This document shows, one piece after another, positions 1-7,804 of a DNA stretch of 64,000 nucleotides. The notes beneath the pieces are model-generated. The model was not told the DNA's origin. It did not search any database and saw only the letters and a list, made by a program, of their open reading frames with translations. Location: NCBI GenBank assembly GCA_003671025.1, contig QWPW01000006.1:1-64000 (forward strand), in the 5' to 3' direction. Within the stretch, counting starts at the first letter, position 1. Each line of letters opens with the position of its first letter. The translations under genes and the position numbers were made by a program. The stretch is from Planctomycetota bacterium (GTDB lineage: Bacteria > Planctomycetota > Phycisphaerae > Phycisphaerales > SM1A02).

Positions 1-508
1 ACGCGACATCGGGCGCCTTCGAGACTTCGCTGTCGACGTTCCAACTCGTCGAGTATCCGTTGGGAGCCACGCGGATCGCGCTAGAGAGAGTGGTCCCCAT
101 CGAGTTGATGAAACTGGAGTTCCCTCCATTTCCGTGCAGCATGATGACAACTGGAAAGGGTCCCGTACCAGCAGGGACGAGGACAGCCGCAGTCCGAGCG
201 AAACCGTTCGGCTGCTGCGCCCAGGTCTGGGTGATCGAGAGCGTGGTGTTGGTCAGGTTTCCGTTCGAGCACATGCCCCACTGGCTCAGCAGCCCCGCGA
301 GGTCTGCCCCGTTCACAACACCGCTATTGTCAATATCGGCAGTGCCATTCGTTCCCCACTGGCTGAGCAGTTCCGCGAGGTCCATGCCATCCACTTGGTG
401 ATCGCTATTCATGTCGGCGGCGCACTGCCCGTGCGAATTGGAAGTCATAATTCCAACCGTCATGGCGGCGGCAGCAGCAACGGACAACCAAGCGCGCGCG
501 ATCGACAT
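1..508 (-). CDS. Secreted dockerin-repeat esterase (partial, C-terminus off the window)
   Basis: The frame is open from the ATG at 508 to the window edge, so 169 codons are visible. The first ~27 residues form a signal peptide ending near SNSHGQ. Two planctomycete-type dockerin/EF-hand units follow (about residues 29-75), with the pattern DMNSDHQVDGMDLAELL and then DIDNSGVVNGADLAGLL, each followed by SQWG. From about residue 80 an alpha/beta-hydrolase begins: VLVPAGTGPFPVVIMLHGNGG gives the first core strand and the HG-type oxyanion motif of LpqC/PHB-depolymerase esterases. The nucleophile elbow lies outside the window. Planctomycete dockerins are usually C-terminal, so an N-terminal pair is somewhat unusual. 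An exported esterase acting on a plant or algal polymer is an inference. AAGG precedes the ATG at short spacing. Confidence 0.75.
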   Translation of the reverse strand, partial: MSIARAWLSVAAAAAMTVGIMTSNSHGQCAADMNSDHQVDGMDLAELLSQWGTNGTADIDNSGVVNGADLAGLLSQWGMCSNGNLTNTTLSITQTWAQQPNGFARTAAVLVPAGTGPFPVVIMLHGNGGNSSFINSMGTTLSSAIRVAPNGYSTSWNVDSEVSKAPDVA

Positions 509-959
509 GAAGGACACCTTTGAATTCATAGATATTCGCTTAGTGAGCGTCGCGGATGCGCGCTCGGAACATCCAGTGTGAAGCGGCGGTTTCATGCGAT
601 GAGTGTAATTAAGCAGTGCTGAGATTCAAATAGTGAAATCCGCGCCTGTCCCAGATCGCCGCATCAGCTGGACGCTTCCGCCAGCGCGACATTGGACAAA
701 GCACAATTCAATCAGGAGAACCTTCCTCCAGGGGAGGAAGGTGTCGTCCTTTATGCCCAATCTGCGACGGATCTTGGGCGATAGAAATCTTTAGCAAGTT
801 CCGCGATTCCATTTGTAACCGCGCGCGCTTCGCGTGGTACTTATTGCAAGGGTGCTCTAGGATCGTTGGGACGGCCGTTGATCGGGAGCGGATGGTGAAT
901 CCGCGTATCACTGCGACGTGAGTTCCGGGTCTTCGCTTCACGCGGACACCGAAGTCACA
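509..959. other. Intergenic region with one strong hairpin
   Basis: There is no convincing gene in these 451 bases. A minus-strand open frame at 708-941 (77 codons) has no recognisable domain and overlaps the hairpin at 721-741. The stretch upstream of 508 is comparatively AT-rich (520-660) and probably carries the promoter of the dockerin/esterase gene. Confidence 0.5.
721..741. terminator. Perfect 9-bp hairpin, possible terminator of the zinc-ribbon gene
   Basis: CCTTCCTCC at 721-729 pairs perfectly with GGAGGAAGG at 733-741 across a 3-nt loop. It lies 220 bases beyond the 3' end of the minus-strand gene ending at 960. There is no clean T-run on either side, so a plain structured element is equally possible. 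Confidence 0.4.
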
Positions 960-1712
960 CTACCCAACGCCGAGCGTCTGCCTGCACGCATCCAACGCGC
1001 GCGCCCTGCGCACCGACGCCTCAATCAAGCGCGTGAGATCGCGGCGACGCAGCGACTCGAGCAGTGTTCCTGCGAGTTGAGTGTTGACCACGATCGCCTC
1101 GACGGCTTCGCGCAGCGATTGCTCGTGTTCGCGATCGATCGCGAGGTTGTCCCACGCGGTGAGTGTGGTGACCGCGGCGTCGCCGAGCGCGAGAGTTCGT
1201 GTGAGTTTTTCTTCGGTTGGTTTGCCGCCGTAGCCGAGTGCTTCGAGTGCGAGACGAACGCTGGCGTCTTCGAGTCGCAGCTCGCCGATGGCGCGCATCT
1301 TCGCGCGTGAGTGTTCGGCGCCTGGTGGCGGCGGAAGTTTGGCGTCGATCAACGTGGGCGCCCACGGTGGCAGCGGCGCGAGCACCGTGTCGATGGCGAA
1401 CTCGCGCATCGTGGTCACGCATCGATCGCGCATGCGCATGAATGCGGTGATTGCGCCGGAGATTCCTTGTTCGCGCGCGAGTCGTTGATCGAGTGCGGTG
1501 CGCAGTTTGCTTCCGTTGGTTTGCGCGACATGGAGGCAGTGCGGACAAATCTCATCGGTGATCATTTTTTGACAGCGCGTGCAGAAGAGTGACCACTGCG
1601 GCGACGCGCAGCGACAACTTTGCGTTGTGCCGAGCGCACACTCGGTGCCGCATCGACCGCATCGATGCGAAGTGCGCTGACGAAGAAAATCAAGTTGCGT
1701 GGGTGTTGACAC
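960..1712 (-). CDS. Hypothetical protein with N-terminal zinc-ribbon cysteines
   Basis: The product is 250 residues. The first ~60 residues hold several cysteine pairs (CGRCG, CRC, CTRC, CPHC), as expected of one or two zinc ribbons. The remainder is a helix-rich segment rich in Arg, Ala and Leu with no family I can name. The start is GTG at 1712. It has no Shine-Dalgarno sequence, but TACGGT at 1727-1722 ends 9 nt before it, so a leaderless transcript is likely. Only 24 bases separate it from the GH15 stop, so its promoter sits in the GH15 3' end. It could be a nucleic-acid-binding or regulatory protein; the function is unknown. Confidence 0.65.
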   Translation of the reverse strand: MSTPTQLDFLRQRTSHRCGRCGTECALGTTQSCRCASPQWSLFCTRCQKMITDEICPHCLHVAQTNGSKLRTALDQRLAREQGISGAITAFMRMRDRCVTTMREFAIDTVLAPLPPWAPTLIDAKLPPPPGAEHSRAKMRAIGELRLEDASVRLALEALGYGGKPTEEKLTRTLALGDAAVTTLTAWDNLAIDREHEQSLREAVEAIVVNTQLAGTLLESLRRRDLTRLIEASVRRARALDACRQTLGVG

Positions 1713-1721
1713 AGGAATTGC

Positions 1722-1727
1722 ACCGTA
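1722..1727 (-). promoter_or_regulatory. -10-like TACGGT of the zinc-ribbon gene
   Basis: On minus, TACGGT is followed by 9 nt and then the GTG start at 1712. There is no ribosome-binding site between them. Confidence 0.4.
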
Positions 1728-1736
1728 CCGAATGCA

Positions 1737-3755
1737 TCACTCACCATGAGACTTCAGCACCGCGCGCTCGGCGAGACTTCCCGATGGACGTCCCGTGAGT
1801 TGCGCGTGCTTGAGCAAATACTTGATCGTCGCGGTCATCACGGTTGCGTGCGACCAAGTGAGCGGACTCACCGAAATCGCAGCGCCGGTGTAGGGATCGA
1901 ACTGTTCCGCGAGCACTCCCGAGGGGAACGCGCGATCGGCGGTCCAGTGGAGATAAGGCAACGCTTGCTCGAGTTCGTTGACCGTCTCCGCGCGTTCGAT
2001 GAGCCACTGCGCGACCCACAATGTGCAGATCACCCACGGGTTTCCTGGCACGTCGGTGAGATTGGAATGCTCGATGCGGTGGTAGTAATCGTTCTCGTAC
2101 CGCGCGATGCCGCCGATGTGCGTCTTGACCCACAGTCGTTCGCGCACCGCTTCCATTTGCGCGACCACCTTCGGGTCGTTGGCGCTGAGCGCACCGAATG
2201 CAAACAGAGCGAACGCGCTCGAATCGATGGTCATGTCGAGTCGATAGGTTCCGTCCGCGAGCGGCGTGGCCATGCGCGCGAAGCGGCCGCGTTCGGGTTC
2301 CCACATGTGACGAATCATCGCGCCGCGCATGCGTTCTGCGCCTTCGTTGTATTCCGAAGCGCGGTCATACGCGCCCATGTCTTGCGCAAAACTCGCGGCG
2401 GCCTTGAGCGCACCGATGGTGGACGCGACGGTGAACAGATGCACGCCGCGTCGCTCTTCCCACAAGTCCCACGATGGCTGCGGCAATCCGTTGTGATCGC
2501 GATAGCGCAGAATCCAATTCGCGGGCTGCACCACCAAAGAGTCGTACGCGCCCTTGATGAACTCAACATCGCGAAACACTTGGAAATGGCGGCGCAACGA
2601 CCAAATCACCAGTGAGGTTTCATCTTGCTGAATGGGCAGCACGCGCTCGCCCTCGAGAATCGATGGATGCCAACTCGACGCGAGCGTGCCCGTCGGGTTG
2701 TACTTGTGCAGGAAGTAGCCGTCCTTGGTGATGACCTTCTCGCAGAAACGAAAGAAGTTGCGCGAGAGTTCACCGTGACCAGCGAGCACCAATGCATGCG
2801 AAACCAACGCGCCATCGCGGGGCCACATGTACGAATACGTGTCGCCTGCAAAGTGAGTGATGTCGTAATCGTTGGCCGCGATGATCGCGCCGTTGTTGTC
2901 AATTTGCGTGCGGCAAATCACTTGACTGCGCACGAACATGTCGCGCAATCGTTCAGGCAACGGCGAGAGATCAAGCGGTTCTTTGAGCGCCCACAAACGC
3001 CAATACGCTTCGGTGCGATCCATCATGCGCTGCGGAGTTTTGGTGCGCACCTTTTCGTTGAGTGCGAGCACTGCCTCATGCGTGCGTCCTGCCGCAAGCC
3101 AGCAATGCAAACTTCCCGAACCCCACGCAGAGAGCGCCACCGAAAATCCAATCGTCGAGTCGACTGAGCCCTGCGCGATGGCGTGGCGCGAAAGCAATCC
3201 GTCTTCGGCGTCGCGCCATGTTCCTTCTGCGTCACCGATGCGCTTGGCGCCAGTGGCCCAGTAGTCGATTCCAAATCGTCCCGACGAACATCCGTTGAGC
3301 AAGAAGTACGCCGCGTCTTTGTAGTGCACCAATCCGCTCGACTGCGGGTCGTACATCACCGTGTCGCCCACGGGAGTTTCGTTCACGCTGATGTCGTGAT
3401 GAAAAAACACGCGCACGTCGCGCGGCTTTCCCAGCAAATCAGTGACGACGACGCGACGGAAATACACAGGACTCCAGTAGTCCACTGCGTCGTTGCACAG
3501 GAGTTCGATTCCCAATCGATCGTGACGCAGACGAACTTCCGTCACCATCGTGTCGGGCTTGTAGCGCAGATCACGCGTCCAACCGGGCGAATCAATCCAC
3601 GCGAATTGTCCGTCGGCCCACACACCAAATCGCTGCATGTGTCCACAGGTGTGATTGGGTTGACCAACGTGCGGCCAGTAGAGGTCGCGCATTCGATACT
3701 GATCGTCGAAGGCGACGAGCATCTCGCCGTTTCCAACTGGAATATTGCGGGGCAT
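1737..3755 (-). CDS. Glycoside hydrolase family 15 (glucoamylase/trehalase-like)
   Basis: The product is 672 residues, a normal length for bacterial GH15 proteins. The N-terminal ~270 residues form the beta-sandwich typical of the family (start MPRNIPVGNGEMLVAFD). The (alpha/alpha)6 catalytic barrel follows, with the hallmark SYMWPRDGALVSHAL, a DLWEER segment carrying the expected catalytic acid, and a C-terminal SGVLAEQFDP segment carrying the expected catalytic base. No signal peptide is visible, so it probably acts in the cytoplasm on alpha-glucans or trehalose. The substrate cannot be read from the sequence. The ATG is preceded by AAAGAG, and a TACTGT -10 candidate lies at 3806-3801, giving a short leadered transcript. 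Confidence 0.88.
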   Translation of the reverse strand: MPRNIPVGNGEMLVAFDDQYRMRDLYWPHVGQPNHTCGHMQRFGVWADGQFAWIDSPGWTRDLRYKPDTMVTEVRLRHDRLGIELLCNDAVDYWSPVYFRRVVVTDLLGKPRDVRVFFHHDISVNETPVGDTVMYDPQSSGLVHYKDAAYFLLNGCSSGRFGIDYWATGAKRIGDAEGTWRDAEDGLLSRHAIAQGSVDSTIGFSVALSAWGSGSLHCWLAAGRTHEAVLALNEKVRTKTPQRMMDRTEAYWRLWALKEPLDLSPLPERLRDMFVRSQVICRTQIDNNGAIIAANDYDITHFAGDTYSYMWPRDGALVSHALVLAGHGELSRNFFRFCEKVITKDGYFLHKYNPTGTLASSWHPSILEGERVLPIQQDETSLVIWSLRRHFQVFRDVEFIKGAYDSLVVQPANWILRYRDHNGLPQPSWDLWEERRGVHLFTVASTIGALKAAASFAQDMGAYDRASEYNEGAERMRGAMIRHMWEPERGRFARMATPLADGTYRLDMTIDSSAFALFAFGALSANDPKVVAQMEAVRERLWVKTHIGGIARYENDYYHRIEHSNLTDVPGNPWVICTLWVAQWLIERAETVNELEQALPYLHWTADRAFPSGVLAEQFDPYTGAAISVSPLTWSHATVMTATIKYLLKHAQLTGRPSGSLAERAVLKSHGE

Positions 3756-3845
3756 GCGCGGGAATCTCTTTGCGTTGTGAGGGCTTGAAGGGAAAGCGAA
3801 ACAGTAGTCGCCGCTCGAGTCGCGCGCGATGCAGACAACGTGCGA

Positions 3846-4115
3846 CTAGTTGCCGCCGAGAGCCGCGATGCGTTCGACGGCGGCGCCGACACGCGTCATA
3901 CGCACGCCGAAATTCTCGCCCACCTTCACCGCGCGACCCGCGCCGATGCAGGTGTCGTTGATGAGAACATCGAGTTCCTCTTCGATCTGCTTGGGGAGTT
4001 CGATGATCGAACCGTGCGTGAGCGCGGTCACTTCCGACAGCGCCATGGGGCGCACCGCGATCTGGACGATCAGCGGAACTTCAAGCTGACGGATGCGGGC
4101 AAAGTCATTCGACAT
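3846..4115 (-). CDS. fliN: FliN/SpoA-type flagellar switch (C-ring) protein
   Basis: The product is 89 residues, essentially a single SpoA domain. The N-terminal pattern RQLEVPLIVQIAVRPMALSE, the central SIIELPKQIEEELDVLIND and the C-terminal VKVGENFGVRMTRVG match FliN, whose domain builds the base of the C-ring and binds the export apparatus or CheY-type partners. No other flagellar gene is in the window, and the neighbours are glycogen-type and fatty-acid genes, so this copy is an orphan. It could serve a flagellum encoded elsewhere or be a type III-like SpoA paralogue. The ATG at 4115 has no Shine-Dalgarno; a weak GATACA lies 6 nt upstream. Confidence 0.8.
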   Translation of the reverse strand: MSNDFARIRQLEVPLIVQIAVRPMALSEVTALTHGSIIELPKQIEEELDVLINDTCIGAGRAVKVGENFGVRMTRVGAAVERIAALGGN

Positions 4116-4416
4116 GGTTGGTGTATCGGCACGCGGCAGGTGAGCACTTGGCAGGAAAGCGCGACACGCGGAGAATCCGCTGAGGTCGTTGATCGATTCA
4201 CGCGTCGTGCGGTTTCGCCGAGCGAGTCAGCGAGGCACGCACGAGCGGTCGCAAATCATGGTCGCGAGCGCATTTCGTGGCGTTTAAGGCCGAAATTCGC
4301 GCTCTCCGCCGCAGCCTAGACCACACGAAAAACATCGATCCCACCCAAGGGAGCAGCCGCAGCTGCGACCGCTCAAGGACGCCGCGACCGCTCAAGGACG
4401 CTTCGACCGCTCAAAC
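4116..4416. other. Intergenic region between fabF and fliN with tandem repeat
   Basis: These 301 bases contain no credible gene. The fabF-proximal end carries a 19-nt tandem repeat (4366-4415). The remainder is likely the fabF 3' region and the fliN promoter. Confidence 0.5.
4366..4415. repeat. 19-nt tandem repeat (2.6 copies) next to the fabF stop
   Basis: CGACCGCTCAAGGACGC occurs at 4366-4382 and 4385-4401, and CGACCGCTCAAA at 4404-4415, with 2-nt links. The block ends one base before the fabF stop codon region (4417-4419). Confidence 0.85.
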
Positions 4417-5676
4417 TTACGAACGAAACCGCTTGAACACCAGCGACACATTGTGCCCGCCGAATCCAAAGGTGTTGTTGAGGGTGACGTCAACCACGCG
4501 CTCTTGCGCGGTGTGGCGCACGAAGTCGAGATCGAAACCCTCGTCGGGGTTGTCGAGGTTGATCGTTGGCGCGAGGACGCCCTCGTAGATCGCCATGATC
4601 GCCACGATCGATTCGAGTCCGCCTGCCGCACCCAATGCGTGACCGGTCATCGACTTGGTCGAACTCATCGCGAGCTTGTACGCGTGGTCGCCGAAGAGCC
4701 GCTTGACCGCCGCGACTTCGGCCTTGTCGCCTTGCGGCGTCGAGGTTCCGTGCGCGTTGATGTAGCCGACAGAATCGGCGTTGACCTCGGCGTCGCGCAG
4801 GGCAAACTCCATCGCCTTGAACGCGCCCGAGCCCTCGACGTCGGGAGCCGCGATGTGATACGCGTCACCTGTCGCGCCGTAGCCCACGAGTTCGGCGTAG
4901 ATGCGTGCGCCGCGCTTCTTCGCGTGTTCGAGTTCTTCGAGCACGAGAACCGCGCCGCCCTCGGAAAGCACGAATCCATCGCGATCGCGATCAAACGGAC
5001 GCGACGCGCGAGTGGGATCATCGTTGCGCGTGGAGAGCGCTTTCATCGAGGCAAACGCGGAAAGCGTGAGCGGCGTGATCGCCGCTTCGCTGCCGCCGGC
5101 GAGCATGATGTCGCAGTCGCCGCGTTGAATGATCTGCATCGAGATGCCAACCGCGTGTCCGCTCGAAGCGCACGCCGAGGCGACCGCGGTGCTGGGTCCG
5201 CGCAAATTGAATTGAATCGAAACGTTGCCCGCGCCCGCGTTGACCATGAGTCGCGGAACCACGAACGGGCTCACGCGTCGCGGACCGCTCGCGAGTAGTT
5301 TGATGAGGCCATCCTCCATAGTGATGACGCCGCCGATGCCCGAGCCAATCACGGTGCCGTGGCGGTAGGGGTCGCCTTCGTTGCGCAGGTCGTAGCCGCA
5401 GTCACGCGCCGCTTCGTCGGCCGCGACCATCGCAAAGAGCGCGACGCGATCGATGCGCCTCTGCTCGCGCGGATCGACCACATGCGAAGGATCAAAGTCG
5501 TGAATCTCGCCGGCGAAGCGCACGGACCAGTCATCGTTCTGCGGAAAGCTTCGCAGCGGACTGACGCCCGAACGTCCCTCCTTCATTGCCGCCCAAGTCG
5601 CGACGCCCGTTTGCGCGAGATTGGAAACGCCGCCCATCCCGGTGATGACGACTCGGCGATGCGTGATGGTTCTCAT
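4417..5676 (-). CDS. fabF: 3-oxoacyl-ACP synthase II (KAS II)
   Basis: The product is 419 residues, a typical FabF length. It condenses malonyl-ACP with acyl-ACP in the elongation cycle. The thiolase-fold triad is complete: Cys169 in SACASSGHA, His309 in NAHGTSTP and His346 in KSMTGHALGAAGG, with Lys341. The C-terminal FGFGGHN motif is present. The gene is last in the transcription direction of the rpmF-plsX-fab cluster and follows the ACP gene at 5770-6024 by 93 bases, as in many bacteria. The start at 5676 gives MRTITHRRVVITGMGG, with the family N-terminus in register. No aberrant residues were noticed. Confidence 0.95.
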   Translation of the reverse strand: MRTITHRRVVITGMGGVSNLAQTGVATWAAMKEGRSGVSPLRSFPQNDDWSVRFAGEIHDFDPSHVVDPREQRRIDRVALFAMVAADEAARDCGYDLRNEGDPYRHGTVIGSGIGGVITMEDGLIKLLASGPRRVSPFVVPRLMVNAGAGNVSIQFNLRGPSTAVASACASSGHAVGISMQIIQRGDCDIMLAGGSEAAITPLTLSAFASMKALSTRNDDPTRASRPFDRDRDGFVLSEGGAVLVLEELEHAKKRGARIYAELVGYGATGDAYHIAAPDVEGSGAFKAMEFALRDAEVNADSVGYINAHGTSTPQGDKAEVAAVKRLFGDHAYKLAMSSTKSMTGHALGAAGGLESIVAIMAIYEGVLAPTINLDNPDEGFDLDFVRHTAQERVVDVTLNNTFGFGGHNVSLVFKRFRS

Positions 5677-5769
5677 GAGTGCCTTTCGCGGGAATCGGAG
5701 GGGTTTCGAGGAACGGGCGCGGGCGACGCCACGCTCGGTTCACATCGCGCGAGTGCGCCGCGGTGAGCG

Positions 5770-6024
5770 CTACGACTCTTTCATCGTGCGCTGGATGTAA
5801 CGCACCGCATCAGAGACGGTGGTCAGTTTCGTGGCCGAATCGTCGGTGATGGAGATCTCAAACAGATCTTCAAACTCCATCATCAACTCCGCTTTGTCGA
5901 GGCTGTCGCAGATCGCGTTGAACTCGCTCGTGGGCGTGACATCGCTCTTGGGGATACCCAATTGGTCGGCGATGGCCTCGACGACCTTCGCTTCGATTTC
6001 TGCGTCGGGAAGTGGTTCAGACAT
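5770..6024 (-). CDS. Acyl carrier protein, second copy
   Basis: The product is 84 residues with the four-helix ACP layout. Ser41 in ICDSLDKAELMM is the expected phosphopantetheine site. The acidic helix II (ELMMEFEDLFEI) that docks synthases is present. I start it at the ATG at 6024 because the preceding in-frame sequence is the low-complexity TTCGCGG repeat; no good Shine-Dalgarno is visible. Compared with the copy at 6375-6620, the canonical GADSLD is replaced by AICDSLD, so this is a diverged paralogue that may serve a subset of acyl transfers. It sits directly upstream of fabF. Confidence 0.88.
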   Translation of the reverse strand: MSEPLPDAEIEAKVVEAIADQLGIPKSDVTPTSEFNAICDSLDKAELMMEFEDLFEISITDDSATKLTTVSDAVRYIQRTMKES

Positions 6025-6374
6025 ACGGGGACTCAATATTGTTCGCGGACTTTTCGCGGACTTTCGCGGGCTTTTCGCGGACTTCTCGCGAAAAACTTCA
6101 AACAACTTCACGCGACTAGGAGAAGGCCTTTGCGCGAGCGGGACAACTCTTGGAAGCAACCCGGCAAAGCCCTCGCGAGCCCACGCAAGCCCGAGCGAGC
6201 AAAGACTCTACAGCACGCTCGGCCACGAAACAGAACCGCAAGGTTCGTGGCGCTCCCTCGGCTGGGCGCTTCGGTCAGGGGCTTCAGTCGATGCCGTAAG
6301 ACTCGACAAAGCTTCAAACTCGCCCCCGACTTTCGCGCGCAAATCGAGCGAATTCGCCCGAAAGCGAGCGCGCG
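6025..6374. other. Intergenic spacer between the two ACP genes
   Basis: This is 350 bases with no credible gene. It contains the TTCGCGGAC repeat block at 6042-6089, just upstream of the second ACP start. The remainder shows no strong terminator; a promoter for the downstream ACP-fabF pair may lie here. Confidence 0.5.
6042..6089. repeat. 11-12 nt tandem repeat of TTCGCGGACTT type
   Basis: About four imperfect copies of TTCGCGGACTT follow each other and end in CTCGCGAAAA. They lie immediately upstream of the ACP start at 6024. Confidence 0.75.
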
Positions 6375-6620
6375 TCAAGCCTGGCGATTCGCCTTGATGA
6401 AATCGATCGCCTGACCAACGGTGTGGATCTTTTCGGCCTGATCATCAGGAATTTTGGTTCCGAATTGAGCCTCAAACTCCATGAGCAGCTCGACGATGTC
6501 GAGGCTGTCGGCGTTGAGGTCATTCGTAAAGCTCGTTTCACGGGTGATCGAGTCGGGCTCGGCATCCGTGTGCTGAGCGACGATGTCGATGACCTTCTTT
6601 TCGATCTCGGCGTCGGTCAC
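6375..6620 (-). CDS. acpP: Acyl carrier protein
   Basis: The product is 81 residues. It carries the acyl chain during fatty-acid synthesis on a phosphopantetheine attached to Ser39 in LNADSLDIVELLMEFE, a textbook ACP motif. The start is GTG at 6620 with a strong AAAGGAG ribosome-binding site 7 nt upstream; the longer in-frame extension to 6746 has no ACP similarity. It lies downstream of fabG (276 bases apart) and upstream of the second ACP and fabF, the usual fabG-acpP-fabF order. Confidence 0.94.
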   Translation of the reverse strand: MTDAEIEKKVIDIVAQHTDAEPDSITRETSFTNDLNADSLDIVELLMEFEAQFGTKIPDDQAEKIHTVGQAIDFIKANRQA

Positions 6621-6856
6621 AATCTGACTCCTTTGGAGGATCTGCAATCGGAGAATGCCCGGCGACGAACTTGTCGGCGGACTGTTGGGAAGTGATGGCC
6701 TGACGTAAACGCACGGGGAACTTCGAAAAACGACCCGCGCGCGCACACCAGACCTCTCGTCAGCGATTCGCGCTGTCGAGGGGGCGGAATATAGCGAAAG
6801 ATGAAGGGTTTGGGCGGAGGCGTGACGCTCTTATCACGGGTTGATGACGGGCCCAC

Positions 6857-6904
6857 GATCGAACTCGCGATCCGACTCACGATCCGACTCGCGGCTCAAC
6901 TTGC
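6857..6904. repeat. 12-nt tandem repeat across the fabG stop codon
   Basis: Four successive 12-mers are seen: GATCGAACTCGC, GATCCGACTCAC, GATCCGACTCGC and the diverged GGCTCAACTTGC. The last overlaps the fabG stop (6896-6898). Confidence 0.8.
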
Positions 6905-7630
6905 GAGTCCACCATCAACCGCAATGGTCTGCGCCGTGAGGTAGCCCGCTTCGTCGCTGCTCAGATACGCAACCGCCGAAGCAATCTCTTCGGGCTTGCC
7001 CAGTCGGCGCACCGGAATGTTGGGCAGCACCGCAGCTTTCACGGCTTCGCCGAGCACTTCGGTCATATCGGTTTCGATGAATCCGGGCGCGATCACATTC
7101 GCGGTGATTCCCTTGGCGCCCATCTCCTTGGCGATGGTCTTGGTGAACCCAATCAGCGCCGCCTTCGACGCAGCGTAGTTCGCTTGGCCAGCATTGCCGG
7201 TAATGCCCGACACCGAACCGAGGTTGATGATGCGGCCAAATCTGCCGCGCATCATGGGCCGAATCGCCGCGCGACACGCGACGAATACCGAACGCAAGTT
7301 GACGGTGATGACTTCATCCCACTGCTCATCGGTCATGCGCAGCAACAATGTGTCGCGGGTGATTCCTGCGTTGTTGACCAGAATGTCCAGTCGTCCGTGC
7401 GTCTCTGCGACAGCTTCAACGAGCGCGTTTAACGCGGCTCCGTCACCGATGTCGCAAGGACGAACTTCGCATGAGCCGCCTGCAGCATCAATCGCAGTTT
7501 TCACTGCGGCGAGGCCTTCGGCACTGCGCGCGACGAGGACGACGTGTCGTCCGTCCCGCGCGAGGCGTTCTGCGATTGCGCGGCCAATTCCGCGGGATGC
7601 TCCGGTCACGATGGCGACGCGCTTGTCGAT
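6896..7630 (-). CDS. fabG: 3-oxoacyl-ACP reductase, apparently starting at AUC
   Basis: This is an NADPH-dependent SDR. TGASRGIG near the N-terminus binds the cofactor, NNAG follows, and the catalytic Ser139-Tyr152-Lys156 set lies in NLGSVSG and YAASK. Counting from the ATC at 7630 gives 244 residues, the usual FabG length. That ATC has a GGAGG ribosome-binding site 8 nt upstream. The only upstream in-frame standard start is GTG at 7690. It lacks a ribosome-binding site, would add 20 residues unlike FabG, and lies upstream of a TAGAAT -10 candidate (7679-7674), hence outside the likely transcript. I therefore favour initiation at AUC; a sequence error is the main alternative. It is separated from the lipoprotein gene by a terminator. 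Confidence 0.85.
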   Translation of the reverse strand: MDKRVAIVTGASRGIGRAIAERLARDGRHVVLVARSAEGLAAVKTAIDAAGGSCEVRPCDIGDGAALNALVEAVAETHGRLDILVNNAGITRDTLLLRMTDEQWDEVITVNLRSVFVACRAAIRPMMRGRFGRIINLGSVSGITGNAGQANYAASKAALIGFTKTIAKEMGAKGITANVIAPGFIETDMTEVLGEAVKAAVLPNIPVRRLGKPEEIASAVAYLSSDEAGYLTAQTIAVDGGLAS

Positions 7631-7673
7631 GGCTGAATCCTCCGAGTGCCGCGAAATGCGACATAGGGCGGGG

Positions 7674-7679
7674 ATTCTA
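7674..7679 (-). promoter_or_regulatory. -10-like TAGAAT of fabG
   Basis: TAGAAT is read on minus at 7679-7674. A transcript starting near 7667 would carry a ~36-nt leader with GGAGG before the ATC at 7630. No clear -35 was found. Confidence 0.45.
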
Positions 7680-7724
7680 CAGAAGGCCACCGCGCGAGTT
7701 GGTTGTCATCACGACATAAAAAAA

Positions 7725-7755
7725 ACGACCGAGCGCGGAGGCTCGATCGTTTTTT
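7725..7755 (-). terminator. Rho-independent terminator after the lipoprotein gene
   Basis: ACGACCGAGC (7725-7734) pairs with GCTCGATCGT (7741-7750) with one G-U pair and a 6-nt loop. A-runs and T-runs on the two sides let it work on both strands. It ends the minus-strand unit before fabG. Confidence 0.85.
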
Positions 7756-7804
7756 GTTCTATTCAAGTGTGCGCGGTGTTGATCCGCACACGCGAGTGCA
7801 TTGC

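Noticed and set aside
708..941. 77-codon minus-strand open frame
   Set aside because: No ribosome-binding site, no family resemblance, and it overlaps a strong hairpin.
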